DNA from: Lachnospiraceae bacterium
GTDB lineage: Bacteria; Bacillota; Clostridia; Lachnospirales; Lachnospiraceae
Reading direction: 5' to 3'
DNA: 8,130 nucleotides
NCBI GenBank assembly: GCA_021202575.1
Contig: JAJQCU010000173.1
Span: 1 to 8,130 of the forward strand
The position numbers and the translations under genes are program-made. The notes under the pieces were generated by a model. The model saw nothing but the letters and a program-made list of their open reading frames with translations, did no database searches and was not told where the DNA came from. Every line of letters starts with the position of its first letter. Within the stretch, counting starts at the first letter, position 1. Of the stretch, positions 1 through 6,095 are shown in pieces.

Positions 1-1
1 G

Positions 2-937
2 GAAAAAATGCTCTACGCCACCCGGTTTGAGGACGAAAACCGCGCCCTGCCCGAGCAGCTTTTATTGTCCGGCCGGTTTAAAACGGTCCGTTTCGGCCTT
101 TTTGCCGATTTTGTCAGCGAGGAAGAGAAGGTGCAGTTCTCCGCCTTAAGCTGCGTGCTGGAGGACGGCAGTGTGAAGGTGATTTACCGGGGCACGGACG
201 AGAGTCTGGCGGGCTGGCGGGAGGATATGGACATGGCCTTTACCTATCCGGTGCCCGGTCAGGAGTACAGCAGCCGCTATCTGGAGCTGGCGGCGGGGCT
301 TCTCGATGGGCCGCTGGATATTCTGGGCCACTCCAAGGGAGGAAATCTGGCGGTGTACGCGGCCATGAACGCCTCCGGCGACGTACAGGCGCGCATCGGC
401 ACCATTTACAACATGGATGGGCCAGGCTTTAAAAAGGGTGTCTGCCGGACGGAGCTTTTTGAAAAAATAGAGCCCAAAATCCGGAAATTCATTCCCCGCT
501 CCTCGCTGGTGGGCATGATTCTGGAAAATTACGGCGGCTATCGGGTGGTGGACAGCAATACGGTGGGGCTTTTGCAGCATTTTCCCAGCGCGTGGGCGGT
601 GGAGGGAACGGATTTTGCCTATCTGGAAAAGGTGGACGAGCCTCAGCGGATCATCAACGATTCTATCAGGGAATGGCTGGACTGCCTCAGCGAGGAGGAG
701 CGGCGGGAGTTTGTGGATACCCTCTTTGAGGTGCTGGAGGCCAGCGGCGTCAGCGACCTGGTGGAGTTCACCCAGGACTACAGGGGCTGTATCAGCCGGA
801 TGCTGGCCGCCCTGCAGAATCAGAACCCGGACAAAAGACGTCAGGCCGCCGGCGTGATTCGCCGCCTGTTTCAGATCTCCGGGCAGACCTTCCGCAGCGA
901 AACCCTTGCCTGGATTCAGGAAAAGCTGGAAAAATAA
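2..937 (+). CDS. DUF2974 (Mbeg1-like) alpha/beta hydrolase, 5' end outside window
   Basis: This looks like a lipase-like alpha/beta hydrolase of the DUF2974/Mbeg1 family, whose substrate is unknown. Numbering from the first visible Met (position 8), a nucleophile elbow GHSKGG places the probable catalytic Ser at residue 109, preceded by an RGTDES segment near residue 61. Asp137 in NMDGPGF and His191 in LQHFPSAW are plausible triad partners, by analogy only. The reading frame is open to the left window edge, the Met at 8 has no convincing ribosome binding site in view, and as I recall family members are usually about 370-390 residues. The roughly 310 residues here therefore lack the usual N-terminal segment, and the true start probably lies upstream. 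There is no signal peptide or membrane segment in the visible part. It is separated from the next gene by a possible weak terminator and a strong promoter, so it is not part of the uronate operon. Family assignment is confident; function is not known. Confidence 0.85.
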   Translation, partial: EKMLYATRFEDENRALPEQLLLSGRFKTVRFGLFADFVSEEEKVQFSALSCVLEDGSVKVIYRGTDESLAGWREDMDMAFTYPVPGQEYSSRYLELAAGLLDGPLDILGHSKGGNLAVYAAMNASGDVQARIGTIYNMDGPGFKKGVCRTELFEKIEPKIRKFIPRSSLVGMILENYGGYRVVDSNTVGLLQHFPSAWAVEGTDFAYLEKVDEPQRIINDSIREWLDCLSEEERREFVDTLFEVLEASGVSDLVEFTQDYRGCISRMLAALQNQNPDKRRQAAGVIRRLFQISGQTFRSETLAWIQEKLEK

Positions 938-958
938 GGCGCCGCCGCTTAATTTTTT
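937..958 (+). terminator. Weak intrinsic terminator candidate after the hydrolase gene
   Basis: A short stem (AGGCG at 937-941 with CGCTT at 946-950, including one G-T pair, loop CCGC) overlaps the stop codon and is followed by a run of six T (953-958). The stem is only five pairs, so efficiency is doubtful. Its placement just after the gene and before a new promoter supports a role in ending transcription. Confidence 0.35.
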
Positions 959-989
959 ATATAGTTTTTAGACTCAAACCTTGTAAGTT

Positions 990-1018
990 TTGACAATTCA
1001 TGGTAAGATTACAATAAT
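990..1018 (+). promoter_or_regulatory. Sigma-A promoter for the uronate operon
   Basis: A perfect -35 box TTGACA (990-995) is followed by 17 bases and then AATAAT (1013-1018), five of six matches to the -10 consensus. Transcription would begin near 1025, giving a leader of about 85 bases before kduI. The surrounding stretch is A+T-rich compared with the genes. Such a strong core suggests that expression is limited by a repressor or another control acting downstream. Confidence 0.75.
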
Positions 1019-1062
1019 GTTTGTGTGCAATATTATGGTACAGGAGACCAAAAGTCAGAAAT

Positions 1063-1082
1063 CCTTGTATCACACTCTGATA
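1063..1082 (+). promoter_or_regulatory. Possible operator in the kduI leader
   Basis: TATCA-CACTC-TGATA (1068-1082) is a perfect five-base inverted repeat with a five-base centre. It lies just downstream of the promoter and 28 bases before the kduI start. Its left half belongs to the 10-mer CCTTGTATCA (1063-1072), which recurs at 2036-2045 before the dehydrogenase gene. Position between promoter and ribosome binding site fits a roadblock operator. The half sites are short, so chance is possible, and I cannot name the regulator. Confidence 0.3.
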
Positions 1083-1110
1083 AGCGCGCACAGGAAGGAG
1101 CATTAGTAAA

Positions 1111-1962
1111 ATGGGAATGGACATTCGCTATTCTGCGAACCAGAAGGACGTAAAGCGCTACACGACCCAGGAGCTGCGGGATGAGTTTCTGATTCAGAAT
1201 CTCTATGTGGCCAATGAGATCGTGGCGGTTTACTCTCATGTGGACCGCATGGTAACCGTAGGCTGCATGCCTACCACCGAGGTTGTGCCGATTGACAAGG
1301 GCATCGACTGCTGGCACAATTTCGGCACCGATTATTTTCTGGAGAGAAGAGAGATCGGTATTTTCAATATCGGGGAGGGAAAGGGCACCATCGTGGCCGA
1401 CGACGAGACCTTCGAGATGGGCTACAAGGACTGCCTCTACATCACCAAGGGGACGAAGAAGGTAACCTTTGCCAGCGCCGATCCGGCCCACCCCGCCAAA
1501 TTCTACATGGTCAGCGCGCCCGCGCACTGCTCTTACAAGACTACCTTTATTTCCATTGAGGACGCGGCCAAGAGAACCTTAGGGTCGTTAGAGAATTCCA
1601 ATAAGCGCACCATCAACCAGTTCATCCACCCGGATGTGCTGCCCACCTGCCAGCTTTCCATGGGCATGACCTGTCTGGAGCCGGGCAGCGTGTGGAACAC
1701 CATGCCCTGCCACACCCATGAGCGCCGCATGGAGATCTATACATATTTTGAAGTGCCGAAGGACAACGTGGTCATGCACTTCATGGGCGAGCCCACCGAG
1801 ACCAGGCATCTGGTGATGCAGAATGAGGAAGCGGTGATCAGCCCCTCCTGGAGCATCCACTGTGCCTCCGCCACATCCAATTACACCTTTATCTGGGCTA
1901 TGGGCGGGGAGAATCAGGCCTTCGACGACATGGACAATCTGGTACCCACGCAGTTGAGATAA
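1111..1962 (+). CDS. kduI: 5-dehydro-4-deoxy-D-glucuronate isomerase (KduI)
   Basis: This cytoplasmic enzyme (EC 5.3.1.17) converts 5-keto-4-deoxyuronate (DKI) to 2,5-diketo-3-deoxygluconate in the breakdown of pectin- or glycosaminoglycan-derived unsaturated uronates. The 283-residue product spans the full family length and follows E. coli KduI closely from the N-terminal MDIRYS region to the C-terminal ENQAFDDMDNL region. The cupin zinc site is complete: His201 and His203 in CHTHERRME, Glu208 in the same segment, and His250 in SWSIHCAS. These sit at a constant offset of five from the E. coli ligands as I remember them. The ATG at 1111 is preceded by AAGGAG (1095-1100) with a 10-base spacer. 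An alternative ATG at 1117 matches the E. coli N-terminus but is farther from the ribosome binding site. It is the first gene after the 990-1018 promoter. Identification is secure. Confidence 0.96.
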   Translation: MGMDIRYSANQKDVKRYTTQELRDEFLIQNLYVANEIVAVYSHVDRMVTVGCMPTTEVVPIDKGIDCWHNFGTDYFLERREIGIFNIGEGKGTIVADDETFEMGYKDCLYITKGTKKVTFASADPAHPAKFYMVSAPAHCSYKTTFISIEDAAKRTLGSLENSNKRTINQFIHPDVLPTCQLSMGMTCLEPGSVWNTMPCHTHERRMEIYTYFEVPKDNVVMHFMGEPTETRHLVMQNEEAVISPSWSIHCASATSNYTFIWAMGGENQAFDDMDNLVPTQLR

Positions 1963-1963
1963 G

Positions 1964-1984
1964 GCGCGGCTTTCGGTTCCGCGC
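1964..1984 (+). other. GC-rich hairpin just after kduI
   Basis: GCGCGG (1964-1969) and CCGCGC (1979-1984) form a perfect six-pair stem with a nine-base loop, starting two bases after the kduI stop. No T run follows, so it does not look like a full intrinsic terminator. It may protect or partition the kduI segment of a polycistronic mRNA. That role is inference. Confidence 0.4.
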
Positions 1985-2035
1985 AGCAGCTGAGAATGAT
2001 GAAAGCGGCAAAAATTCCATTTTGAACCCTTTGCC

Positions 2036-2045
2036 CCTTGTATCA
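2036..2045 (+). promoter_or_regulatory. Second copy of the CCTTGTATCA motif
   Basis: This exact 10-base match to 1063-1072 lies 25 bases before the start of the dehydrogenase gene. Both copies occupy noncoding leaders of genes of the same pathway. Here the partner half TGATA is missing, so the copy may be a half site or a coincidence. Confidence 0.25.
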
Positions 2046-2070
2046 TAAAAAAAGAAAGAAGGAGAAAATT

Positions 2071-2862
2071 ATGGTAAGTTTTAGTTTGGAAGGCAAAGTT
2101 GCCATGGTAACCGGCGCGTCCTACGGCATCGGTTTCGCTATCGCCAGCGCGTTCGCTGAGGCCGGCGCGACCATCACATTCTGCGATATCAAGCAGGAGC
2201 TGGTGGACAAGGGTCTGGCGGCTTACGCGGAGAAAGGCATCACAGCCTACGGCTATGTCTGCAACGTCTGCGACGAGGAGCAGGTAAAGGCCATGGTGGC
2301 TCAGATTGAGGAAGAGCACGGCGTCATTGACATTCTGGTCAATAACGCGGGCATTATCAAGAGAATCCCGATGACGGAGATGAGCGCGGAGGCATGGCGC
2401 CAGGTCATCGATGTAGACCTGACCGGTCCCTTCATCATGTCCAAGGCCTGCATTCCGTCCATGATCACCAAGGGCGGCGGCAAGATCATCAACATCTGCT
2501 CCATGATGTCCGAGCTTGGCCGTGAGACCGTTTCCGCTTACGCGGCGGCAAAGGGCGGCTTGAAGATGCTGACCAGAAATATCTGCTCCGAGTACGGCCA
2601 GTACAATATCCAGTGCAACGGCATCGGACCCGGCTACATTGAGACTCCTCAGACCGCTCCTCTTCGTGAGCGTCAGGCGGACGGCTCCAGACATCCCTTC
2701 GATCAGTTTATCGTGGGCAGAACCCCGGCAGGCCGCTGGCTGCAGACCGAGGAGCTGACAGGACCCGCGGTATTCCTGGCAAGCGAGGCTTCCAACGCCG
2801 TGAACGGCCATGTGCTGTATGTGGACGGCGGTATTCTGGCTTACATCGGCAAGCAGCCGTAA
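2071..2862 (+). CDS. kduD: 2-keto-3-deoxygluconate-forming short-chain dehydrogenase (KduD/DhuD type)
   Basis: This is a 263-residue classical short-chain dehydrogenase that probably reduces 2,5-diketo-3-deoxygluconate to KDG in the cytoplasm. The Rossmann motif TGASYGIG occupies residues 14-21 and NNAG residues 91-94. The catalytic residues Ser144, Tyr157 and Lys161 are present, the last two in YAAAK. Asp39 at the end of the second strand argues for NAD(H) over NADP(H). The C-terminal part (SRHPFDQF near residue 208, final VDGGILAYIGKQP) resembles proteins usually labelled gluconate 5-dehydrogenase and the streptococcal DhuD more than E. coli KduD, from memory. The position between kduI and an RpiB-like isomerase gene favours the uronate role. 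ATG 2071 follows AAGAAGGAG (2056-2064) with a six-base spacer. An upstream in-frame ATG at 2038 would place the ribosome binding site inside the gene and is rejected. Gluconate 5-dehydrogenase activity remains an alternative. Confidence 0.85.
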   Translation: MVSFSLEGKVAMVTGASYGIGFAIASAFAEAGATITFCDIKQELVDKGLAAYAEKGITAYGYVCNVCDEEQVKAMVAQIEEEHGVIDILVNNAGIIKRIPMTEMSAEAWRQVIDVDLTGPFIMSKACIPSMITKGGGKIINICSMMSELGRETVSAYAAAKGGLKMLTRNICSEYGQYNIQCNGIGPGYIETPQTAPLRERQADGSRHPFDQFIVGRTPAGRWLQTEELTGPAVFLASEASNAVNGHVLYVDGGILAYIGKQP

Positions 2863-2875
2863 TACGGAGGACAAT

Positions 2876-3517
2876 ATGCGGATTGCATTGATCAATGAAA
2901 ATTCCCAGGCTGCCAAAAACTCCCTGATCTGCGACACGCTCAAAAAGGTAGTGGAGCCCATGGGACATACTGTGGACAATTACGGCATGTATTCCGCGGA
3001 GGATGAAAAGCAGCTGACCTACGTGCAGTGCGGCATTCTGGCCGGCGTACTCTTAAATTCCGGCGCGGCGGACTTTGTGGTTACCGGATGCGGGACGGGG
3101 CAGGGAGCCATGCTGGCCTGCAATTCCTTCCCGAAGGTGCTTTGCGGCCACATCACCAACCCTCTGGACGCCTACCTGTTTTCTCAGGTCAATGACGGCA
3201 ACTGCGCGGCCATGCCATTTGCGCAGGGCTTTGGCTGGGGTGCGGAGCTCAATCTGGAGACCACCTTTGAGAAGCTGTTCGGCACTCCCGGCGGCGGTGG
3301 CTATCCGAAGGAGAGAGTTGTACCGGAGCAGCGCAACAAGAAGATTCTGGATCAGGTCAAGACCGTAACCTACGCGGACATGGCGGATATTTTACAGAAG
3401 CTTGACCCTGAGCTGGTGAAGGGCGCCCTTGGCGGTGACCGCTTCAAGGAGCTGTTCTACGCTAACTGCAAGTGTGAGAAGATGGCGGCGGCTGTGGAAG
3501 CCGTTGTCGGAAAGTAA
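2876..3517 (+). CDS. RpiB/LacAB-family sugar isomerase, DhuI-like
   Basis: The 213-residue product belongs to the RpiB/LacA/LacB fold family. Landmarks seen are MRIALINENSQAAKN at the N-terminus, GCGTGQG around Cys72 (aligned with the catalytic Cys of E. coli RpiB), and a CNSFPKVLCGH...NDGNCAAMPF stretch matching the RpiB ANKV...NDANVL region. It is about 60 residues longer than RpiB, with an extra C-terminal part containing PGGGGYPKER. Family knowledge: streptococcal DhuI, an RpiB-like protein encoded beside dhuD, catalyses the same isomerisation of unsaturated-uronate products as KduI. The same neighbour arrangement here makes that function more likely than ribose-5-phosphate isomerisation. 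GGAGG (2866-2870) sits five bases before ATG 2876, and only 13 bases separate it from the dehydrogenase stop, so the two are surely cotranscribed. The odd point is that kduI is present in the same operon. Confidence 0.82.
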   Translation: MRIALINENSQAAKNSLICDTLKKVVEPMGHTVDNYGMYSAEDEKQLTYVQCGILAGVLLNSGAADFVVTGCGTGQGAMLACNSFPKVLCGHITNPLDAYLFSQVNDGNCAAMPFAQGFGWGAELNLETTFEKLFGTPGGGGYPKERVVPEQRNKKILDQVKTVTYADMADILQKLDPELVKGALGGDRFKELFYANCKCEKMAAAVEAVVGK

Positions 3518-3531
3518 TGATCATTTAAACG

Positions 3532-3640
3532 AAAAGTGTTATGCTTAAAAGTTCTCTGATATTCAGGCTCTTAGCTGCGCTCATCCGCAGGGCGTATCCC
3601 GTGTAAGCGCAGCGCGGGTCTGAATATGGAGAACACTTTT
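3532..3640. repeat. Structured palindromic intergenic element
   Basis: Almost the whole 150-base gap between the isomerase and aldolase genes folds on itself. ATATTCAG (3559-3566) pairs with CTGAATAT (3620-3627), GTTCTC (3551-3556) with GAGAAC (3629-3634), and AAAA (3547-3550) with TTTT (3637-3640). Inside, GCTGCGCT (3574-3581) pairs with AGCGCAGC (3606-3613). A competing outer helix is possible: AAAAGTGTT (3532-3540) is a perfect complement of AACACTTTT (3632-3640). T residues at the 3' end lie within the helix, so this is not a typical terminator. It could be a REP/MITE-like interspersed palindrome or a structured RNA inside the operon. I recognise no known family. Confidence 0.6.
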
Positions 3641-3667
3641 ACAGTCAATTAAGGAGAGGGTATTCCC

Positions 3668-4630
3668 ATGAATGAGGTATTACAGAAACTGAATAACATC
3701 GGCATCGTGCCGGTGGTTGTCATCAATAAGGTGGAGGACGCGGTTCCGCTGGCAAAAGCGCTCTGCGCCGGCGGCCTTCCCTGTGCGGAGGTTACCTTCC
3801 GCACCGCGGCGGCGAAGGACGCCATCAAGGCCATGACCGAGGCCTGCCCCGAGATGGTGGTAGGCGCGGGTACTGTTTTAAACGCGGAGCAGGTGGACGC
3901 GGCTGTGGAAGCGGGCGCAACCTTTATCGTCAGCCCCGGCTTAAATCCGAAGACCGTGAAGTACTGCCAGGAGAAGGGCGTTCCGATTACTCCCGGCACC
4001 TCCAGCCCCAGCGATATCGAGCAGGCCATTGAGTTAGGCCTGGATGTGGTGAAGTTCTTCCCGGCGGAGCAGTCCGGCGGCCTTGCCAAGATCAAGGCTA
4101 TGGCGGCTCCTTATGTGAATATGAAATTCATGCCCACCGGCGGCGTCAACGCCAAGAACCTGAACGACTACTTAAGCTTCCCCAAGATCATCGCCTGCGG
4201 CGGTTCCTGGATGGTTCCGGCCAAGCTGGTGGATGAGGGCAAGTTTGATGAGATCGAGCAGCTGACCCGCGAGGCGGTGCAGACCATGCTGGGCTTCGAG
4301 ATCAAGCATGTCGGCATCAACTGCGCGGACGAGGATGAGGCGAACGCTACCTCCGAGGCTCTGGCGCACGCTTTCAGCTTCGACATCAAGAACGGCAACA
4401 GCTCCATGTTTGTGGGCACCGCCTTCGAAGTGATGAAGAAGCCCTACCTTGGCGCAAAGGGCCATATCGCCATCGGCACCAATTACATGAACCGCGCCAT
4501 CGCCTACATGGAGAACCTGGGCGTGGAGTTCGACTATGATACCGTCAAGAAGAACGACAAGGGCGGCATCAAGGCCATCTACATGAAGGACGAGATCGCG
4601 GGCTACGCGATTCATCTGGTACAGAAATAA
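3668..4630 (+). CDS. eda: KDPG/KHG aldolase fused to a C-terminal VOC-like domain
   Basis: Residues 1 to about 212 are a complete class I KDPG/4-hydroxy-2-oxoglutarate aldolase, splitting 2-keto-3-deoxy-6-phosphogluconate to pyruvate and glyceraldehyde-3-phosphate. Lys129 in VVKFFPAE is the Schiff-base lysine, Glu41 in AEVTFRT the usual acid/base residue with Arg45 nearby, and GAGTVL and PTGGV are the expected barrel motifs. The protein is 320 residues, about 100 more than the family norm. Residues 213-320 resemble a vicinal oxygen chelate (glyoxalase-like) domain: a KHVGIN strand, a GHIAIGT strand with the helix AIAYMENLGVEF, and a closing GYAIHLV strand. His214, Glu254, His266 and His316 fall where VOC metal ligands usually lie. 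I recall similar long aldolases in Clostridia, but the added domain has no role known to me. ATG 3668 follows AAGGAG (3651-3656) with an 11-base spacer. It completes the pathway started by kduI, although the KDG kinase step is missing here. Confidence 0.92.
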   Translation: MNEVLQKLNNIGIVPVVVINKVEDAVPLAKALCAGGLPCAEVTFRTAAAKDAIKAMTEACPEMVVGAGTVLNAEQVDAAVEAGATFIVSPGLNPKTVKYCQEKGVPITPGTSSPSDIEQAIELGLDVVKFFPAEQSGGLAKIKAMAAPYVNMKFMPTGGVNAKNLNDYLSFPKIIACGGSWMVPAKLVDEGKFDEIEQLTREAVQTMLGFEIKHVGINCADEDEANATSEALAHAFSFDIKNGNSSMFVGTAFEVMKKPYLGAKGHIAIGTNYMNRAIAYMENLGVEFDYDTVKKNDKGGIKAIYMKDEIAGYAIHLVQK

Positions 4631-4650
4631 GCATTTCTGAAGATCATCAG

Positions 4651-4684
4651 ACGGCGCCGGGAGAAAGACCCGGCGCCGTTCTTT
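4651..4684 (+). terminator. Strong intrinsic terminator after the aldolase gene
   Basis: ACGGCGCCGGG (4651-4661) and CCCGGCGCCGT (4669-4679) form a perfect 11-pair stem with the loop AGAAAGA, followed by the T-rich tail TTCTTT (4679-4684). It ends the uronate operon 20 bases after the aldolase stop. It directly abuts the tldD ribosome binding site (from 4687), leaving no room for a promoter between them. Confidence 0.88.
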
Positions 4685-4700
4685 ACGGGAGGATTTTTTT

Positions 4701-6080
4701 ATGATAAATAAAGCTCTTCTCACCCGTGTGCTGGAGAAAGCCCTCTCCACCGGGGCGGACTTCGCGGAGGTCTACGTGGAGCGCACGAAGGAGAATAATA
4801 TCGCCATGATCGACAGCAAAGTGGATTCTGCTACGGACAAGCTGATCAGCGGCGTGGGAATGCGGATTTTTCTGAAACCCCGCTGCGTCACCGCCTCCTG
4901 TACCTCGCTGGTGGAGGAGGATCTGCTTGCCTGCGCGGGCAGACTGGCGGACGCTCTGGATGGCGTGCCTGACAATCGGACAGTGCGTTTGCAGGAGCGT
5001 CTGTTCGGGGATATTCATCCCATCCGCGTGGTGCCCGGGGACGCTTCCCTTAAGACGAAGACGGATCTGCTGAAGGAGGGATATTTCGCGGCGAAGAATT
5101 ACCATCAGGATATTTCCCAGGTGAGAGCCAATCTGCTGGATGTGGACCACCAGATTCTCATTGCCAACAGCGACGGCCTGTACGCTCAGGACAGACAGAT
5201 CCGCACCAGAATGACGGTCACAGCCTTTGCAAGCAAGGGCGGGGAAAAGCAGAGCGGGACCTGCTCTCCGGGCAGAAGAATGGGACTGGAATTATTTGAC
5301 ATGATTTCCCCCAAATCCATCGGGGAGAAGGCGGCCAGACAGGCGCTCACCATGTTAAGCGCCGGATATATCCAGGCCGGGCGGATGCCGGTGGCCATAG
5401 AGAACGGCTTCGGCGGCGTGATTTTCCATGAGGCCTGCGGGCACTCTCTGGAGGCCTCCAGCGTGGCGCCGGGGCAGTCCCAGTTTTGCGGTAAATTAGG
5501 GCAGCAGATCGCCAATCCCAAGCGGACGGCCTTAGACGACGGTACCATCCCCAACGCCTGGGGCTCCGTGAACATCGATGACGAGGGGACCCCGGCGCAG
5601 AGAAAGGTGCTGATTGAGAACGGTATCCTGAAGTCCTACATGGTGGATAAGCTGAACGGCCGCCGCATGGGAATGGAGAGCACCGGCTCCAGCCGCAGGC
5701 AGAGCTACCTTTTTGATCCCACCTCCCGCATGACCAACACCTTTATCGCCAACGGCCCGGACCGCAACGAGGACATTATTTCCTCCATCGAGTACGGCCT
5801 TTACGCGAAGGCCATGGGCGGCGGAAGCGTGAACCCGGTGACAGGCGCCTTTAATTTCTCGGTCAATGAGGGATATATGATCCGGAACGGCAAAATCTGC
5901 GAACCGGTCCGGGGCGCCAGCCTGATCGGAAAGGGCTCGGAAATCCTGATGGACATCGATATGATCGGAAATAATCTGGAGACGGCGCAGGGCATGTGCG
6001 GCGCTTCCAGCGGCAGCATTCCCACGGAGGTGGGCCAGCCCCTGATCCGTGTGGCGTCCATCACCGTGGGCGGCAGGTAA
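4701..6080 (+). CDS. tldD: TldD, metallopeptidase subunit of TldD/TldE
   Basis: TldD is the catalytic zinc subunit of the TldD/TldE protease, which in E. coli trims the microcin B17 leader and degrades unfolded peptides such as the CcdA antitoxin. The 459-residue product has the family's HExxxH motif as HEACGH (His243, Glu244, His248). Cys433 in the C-terminal MCGASSGS segment corresponds to the conserved metal-binding Cys. Further family signatures are GFGGVIFHEA, GGGSVNPVTGAFNF and the closing EVGQPLIRVASITVGG. The length is normal and the frame intact. ATG 4701 follows GGGAGGA (4687-4693) with a suitable spacer. The partner gene starts 15 bases after the stop, as usual for this pair. No RiPP precursor or modification enzyme is visible nearby, so a housekeeping peptide-degrading role is more likely than toxin maturation. 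Its promoter is not evident: the terminator at 4651-4684 lies immediately upstream. Confidence 0.95.
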   Translation: MINKALLTRVLEKALSTGADFAEVYVERTKENNIAMIDSKVDSATDKLISGVGMRIFLKPRCVTASCTSLVEEDLLACAGRLADALDGVPDNRTVRLQERLFGDIHPIRVVPGDASLKTKTDLLKEGYFAAKNYHQDISQVRANLLDVDHQILIANSDGLYAQDRQIRTRMTVTAFASKGGEKQSGTCSPGRRMGLELFDMISPKSIGEKAARQALTMLSAGYIQAGRMPVAIENGFGGVIFHEACGHSLEASSVAPGQSQFCGKLGQQIANPKRTALDDGTIPNAWGSVNIDDEGTPAQRKVLIENGILKSYMVDKLNGRRMGMESTGSSRRQSYLFDPTSRMTNTFIANGPDRNEDIISSIEYGLYAKAMGGGSVNPVTGAFNFSVNEGYMIRNGKICEPVRGASLIGKGSEILMDIDMIGNNLETAQGMCGASSGSIPTEVGQPLIRVASITVGGR

Positions 6081-6095
6081 AAAAGGAGGGGCATG

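Noticed and set aside
982..995. cre-like site TGTAAGTTTTGACA overlapping the -35 box
   Set aside because: It matches most of the CcpA consensus but lacks the central CG that is nearly invariant in real sites, and part of the match is simply the -35 sequence.
1018..1107. 29-codon open frame in the kduI leader as a possible regulatory leader peptide
   Set aside because: Its first ATG overlaps the -10 box and cannot be on the transcript. The next ATG at 1036 has no Shine-Dalgarno, and no run of regulatory codons is seen.
1033..1527. 164-residue minus-strand open frame over the promoter region and 5' half of kduI
   Set aside because: It is a shadow of kduI without family features, and it would run against the operon promoter.
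2038..2070. Longer dehydrogenase start at ATG 2038
   Set aside because: The extension is a lysine-rich stretch covering the ribosome binding site. ATG 2071 has ideal spacing and matches the family N-terminus.
1588..2979. 463-residue open frame on the minus strand opposite kduI, the dehydrogenase and the isomerase gene
   Set aside because: It lies antisense to three well-supported genes with intact family motifs, has no recognisable domain and no ribosome binding site context. Long antisense frames are common in GC-rich coding DNA.
3532..3640. Reading the palindromic element as an intrinsic terminator
   Set aside because: The T residues at its 3' end are inside the pairing region, with no T tail after it, and the aldolase gene follows without a visible promoter of its own.
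4172..5150. Two minus-strand open frames (192 and 155 residues) across the aldolase-tldD junction
   Set aside because: They oppose conserved coding sequence and the terminator, and show no family similarity. Treated as shadows.
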